NCBI GenBank assembly: GCA_041671025.1 | Contig: JBAZCI010000033.1 | Location: forward strand, 1 to 13,696 | DNA length: 13,696 bases | Source: JBAZCI01 sp041671025 | Lineage (GTDB): Bacteria > Patescibacteriota > Patescibacteriia > UBA10025 | Direction: 5' to 3' | Shown: in pieces, positions 12,862 to 13,696 of the stretch | Layout: every line of letters begins with the position of its first letter | Numbering within the stretch: position 1 is the first letter of the stretch | Translations under genes and position numbers: made by a program | The notes under the pieces: generated by a model | Databases searched by the model: none | What the model was told of the DNA's origin: nothing | What the model saw: only the letters and a program-made list of their open reading frames with translations

Positions 12862-12890
12862 AGTGTATCAGAGTATCTTTGAGTTGACAA
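12862..12890 (-). promoter_or_regulatory. probable rpsT promoter
   Basis: On the minus strand TTGTCA (12890 to 12885, five of six), 17-nt spacer, TACACT (12867 to 12862, four of six). The -35 box is the complement of a plus-strand TTGACA at 12884-12889. Confidence 0.45.
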
Positions 12891-12894
12891 GGGA

Positions 12895-12923
12895 TTGACT
12901 GCCGGGGGCGCTGAGCATAAGAT
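12895..12923 (+). promoter_or_regulatory. promoter of the 12958-13275 gene
   Basis: TTGACT (12895-12900, five of six), 17-nt spacer, TAAGAT (12918-12923, four of six). Transcription from about 12930 gives a short leader holding the Shine-Dalgarno sequence AGGAGGT (12948-12954). Confidence 0.55.
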
Positions 12924-12957
12924 GGGGTCAGTAAAAACGTACATCCCAGGAGGTGCT

Positions 12958-13275
12958 ATGAACACCTATACTAGGCGTTCAGCGTATAATGCCCCGCTCA
13001 TTTTTGAAGTGGTCTTCGGCGTACTGTTGTCGATTGCGGGAGCGATGGTCGTTTCATTGATCTTTCAAAACTTTTTCGATGTTGGCCTAAAAGCCTTGAT
13101 CATCGCTCATGCCAGCTATCTGGCAATTGTGCCGGCGGTGTGTACAGGAATGTTTTACCTGCTGTTTGCAAAGAAATCAATTGGATGGTTTCTATCATCA
13201 TACTACGGTGCAACGGTGGTCATATTCCTTTTTGGACTTATCGACTTCTTTTCACTATCATGGGGGATCACGTAA
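12958..13275 (+). CDS. small three-helix membrane protein of unknown function
   Basis: Product of 105 residues, no family recognised. A basic N terminus (MNTYTRRSAYN) precedes three transmembrane helices: about 14-38 (IFEVVFGVLLSIAGAMVVSLI), 46-70 (ALIIAHASYLAIVPAVCTGM) and 78-102 (LSSYYGATVVIFLFGLIDFF). A basic KKS loop lies between the second and third. The ATG at 12958 is chosen because of the perfect AGGAGGT just upstream; the longer frame from 12895 would overlap the promoter. The stop codon lies inside the terminator hairpin. With its own promoter, SD and terminator it matches the layout of the other orphan membrane-protein genes in this window. Confidence 0.8.
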   Translation: MNTYTRRSAYNAPLIFEVVFGVLLSIAGAMVVSLIFQNFFDVGLKALIIAHASYLAIVPAVCTGMFYLLFAKKSIGWFLSSYYGATVVIFLFGLIDFFSLSWGIT

Positions 13276-13292
13276 CAACGTGATCTTTTTTT
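13266..13292 (+). terminator. intrinsic terminator containing the stop codon
   Basis: GATCACGT (13266-13273) and ACGTGATC (13278-13285) form eight perfect pairs with tetraloop AACA, followed by seven T residues (13286-13292). The gene's last codons and its TAA stop form the 5' arm and part of the loop. The T-run also reaches the stop codon of the convergent dipeptidase gene. Confidence 0.9.
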
Positions 13293-13696
13293 AGATCGGA
13301 ATATTGAGGATCGGAAATTTTTTCCACTCCGGATCGGTAAAATGCCACCATTCGGTAGGCATGGGAATAAATCCGACTTTTCTCATGGCCCGTTCAAGAA
13401 TGAGCATATTCTTTTTTTGAACAGGGCTCATATGCAATGATGTGCGATGAGCTTTTGTGCTGAACTCATCATATGCAGTCGGCATGACAAGTTCGCGCCC
13501 TTCACGATCCACGAGCGTGCAGTCAACAGCAGCCGCACGGTTATGGTTAGATCCGATCCGGGGGTCCATGACATACCGTGGGTCAGACTTTTTCTGCCAC
13601 AGAGTTTTTTGAATTGAGAGTGGACGGTATGTGTCCCAAATTTTAATCCGATAGCCCTGACGTTTAAGCAGTTGATGAACCCTTTTCAGTCGTTTT
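13291..13696 (-). CDS. D-alanyl-D-alanine dipeptidase (VanX/DdpX type, peptidase M15D), 5' end outside the window
   Basis: The frame stays open to the end of the window; 134 residues of the C-terminal part are present. Visible active-site elements in order: the substrate-binding arginine in IWDTYRPLSIQ; the zinc ligands His and Asp in GSNHNRAAAVDCTL (the family's SxHxxGxAxD pattern, here with Ala in place of the usual Gly); then the catalytic Glu and third zinc ligand His in PTEWWHFTD. The protein ends shortly after this, as is normal for the family. These zinc enzymes cleave free D-Ala-D-Ala. In resistance clusters this removes the vancomycin target, but in most bacteria they serve peptidoglycan turnover or peptide recycling. 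No vanH, vanA or regulator genes are in the window, so a resistance role is not indicated. An internal ATG at 13567-13569 is not the true start. Confidence 0.92.
   Translation of the reverse strand, partial: KRLKRVHQLLKRQGYRIKIWDTYRPLSIQKTLWQKKSDPRYVMDPRIGSNHNRAAAVDCTLVDREGRELVMPTAYDEFSTKAHRTSLHMSPVQKKNMLILERAMRKVGFIPMPTEWWHFTDPEWKKFPILNIPI

Noticed and set aside
13291..13696. Vancomycin resistance cluster
   Set aside because: Only a VanX-type dipeptidase is present; there is no vanH, vanA or vanRS, and such dipeptidases are common outside resistance clusters.
1..13696. CRISPR array, tRNA or rRNA gene, prophage or plasmid backbone
   Set aside because: No regularly spaced repeats, no cloverleaf or rRNA segments, no integrase or replication initiator were seen.
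1..13696. Recoding of UGA as an amino acid, as in some CPR lineages
   Set aside because: The transposase and the 10751-11008 gene end at UGA in the expected places, and no conserved protein reads through a UGA.

Overview
The window looks like chromosomal DNA of a small-genome bacterium, most likely of the Candidate Phyla Radiation (Patescibacteria). This rests on gene content and style: many small orphan membrane proteins, a lamin-tail surface protein, a REP-type Y1 transposase, short intergenic regions and housekeeping genes without Shine-Dalgarno sequences. No marker gene here allows a firm placement. UGA is used as a normal stop, which argues against the recoded CPR lineages.

Layout. 1-251: end of a membrane protein. 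252-475: a candidate structured small RNA on the minus strand, divergent from ssb, with the two promoters overlapping at one -35 box. 476-898: ssb. 1115-3115: a secreted, C-terminally anchored protein with two lamin-tail domains and a C-terminal region that resembles OB folds. 3108-3704: a HUH (Y1/REP-type) transposase overlapping that gene, with a REP-like palindrome in frame inside its own coding sequence. 3774-4421: a polytopic membrane protein with its own promoter, SD and terminator. 4474-7073 (minus): a compact probable operon of an unknown 151-aa protein, a HAD hydrolase, a two-helix membrane protein and an HD-domain phosphohydrolase, starting at an apparently leaderless promoter. 7166-7495 (minus): a membrane-anchored zinc-ribbon protein. 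7621-10443: full-length polA. 10444-10700: a cluster of REP-like hairpins. 10751-11008: small membrane protein. 11075-11437 (minus): small unknown, possibly winged-helix protein. 11541-12554: holA, convergent with and overlapping rpsT (12551-12817, minus). 12958-13275: three-helix membrane protein. 13291-13696 (minus): VanX-type D-Ala-D-Ala dipeptidase, 5' end outside the window.

Common themes. DNA replication and repair genes (ssb, polA, holA) are spread through the window, and each is transcribed from its own short promoter region. These genes and rpsT lack SD sequences, and polA and the 151-aa gene appear almost leaderless. The small orphan membrane proteins and the 120-aa protein have strong SD sequences. 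Palindromic REP-like DNA occurs at two places, next to or inside a transposase family known elsewhere to mobilise such palindromes.

No complete new defence or metabolic system is evident. The best leads are the in-frame palindrome in the transposase, the post-polA palindrome cluster, the candidate small RNA opposite ssb, and the lamin-tail surface protein.
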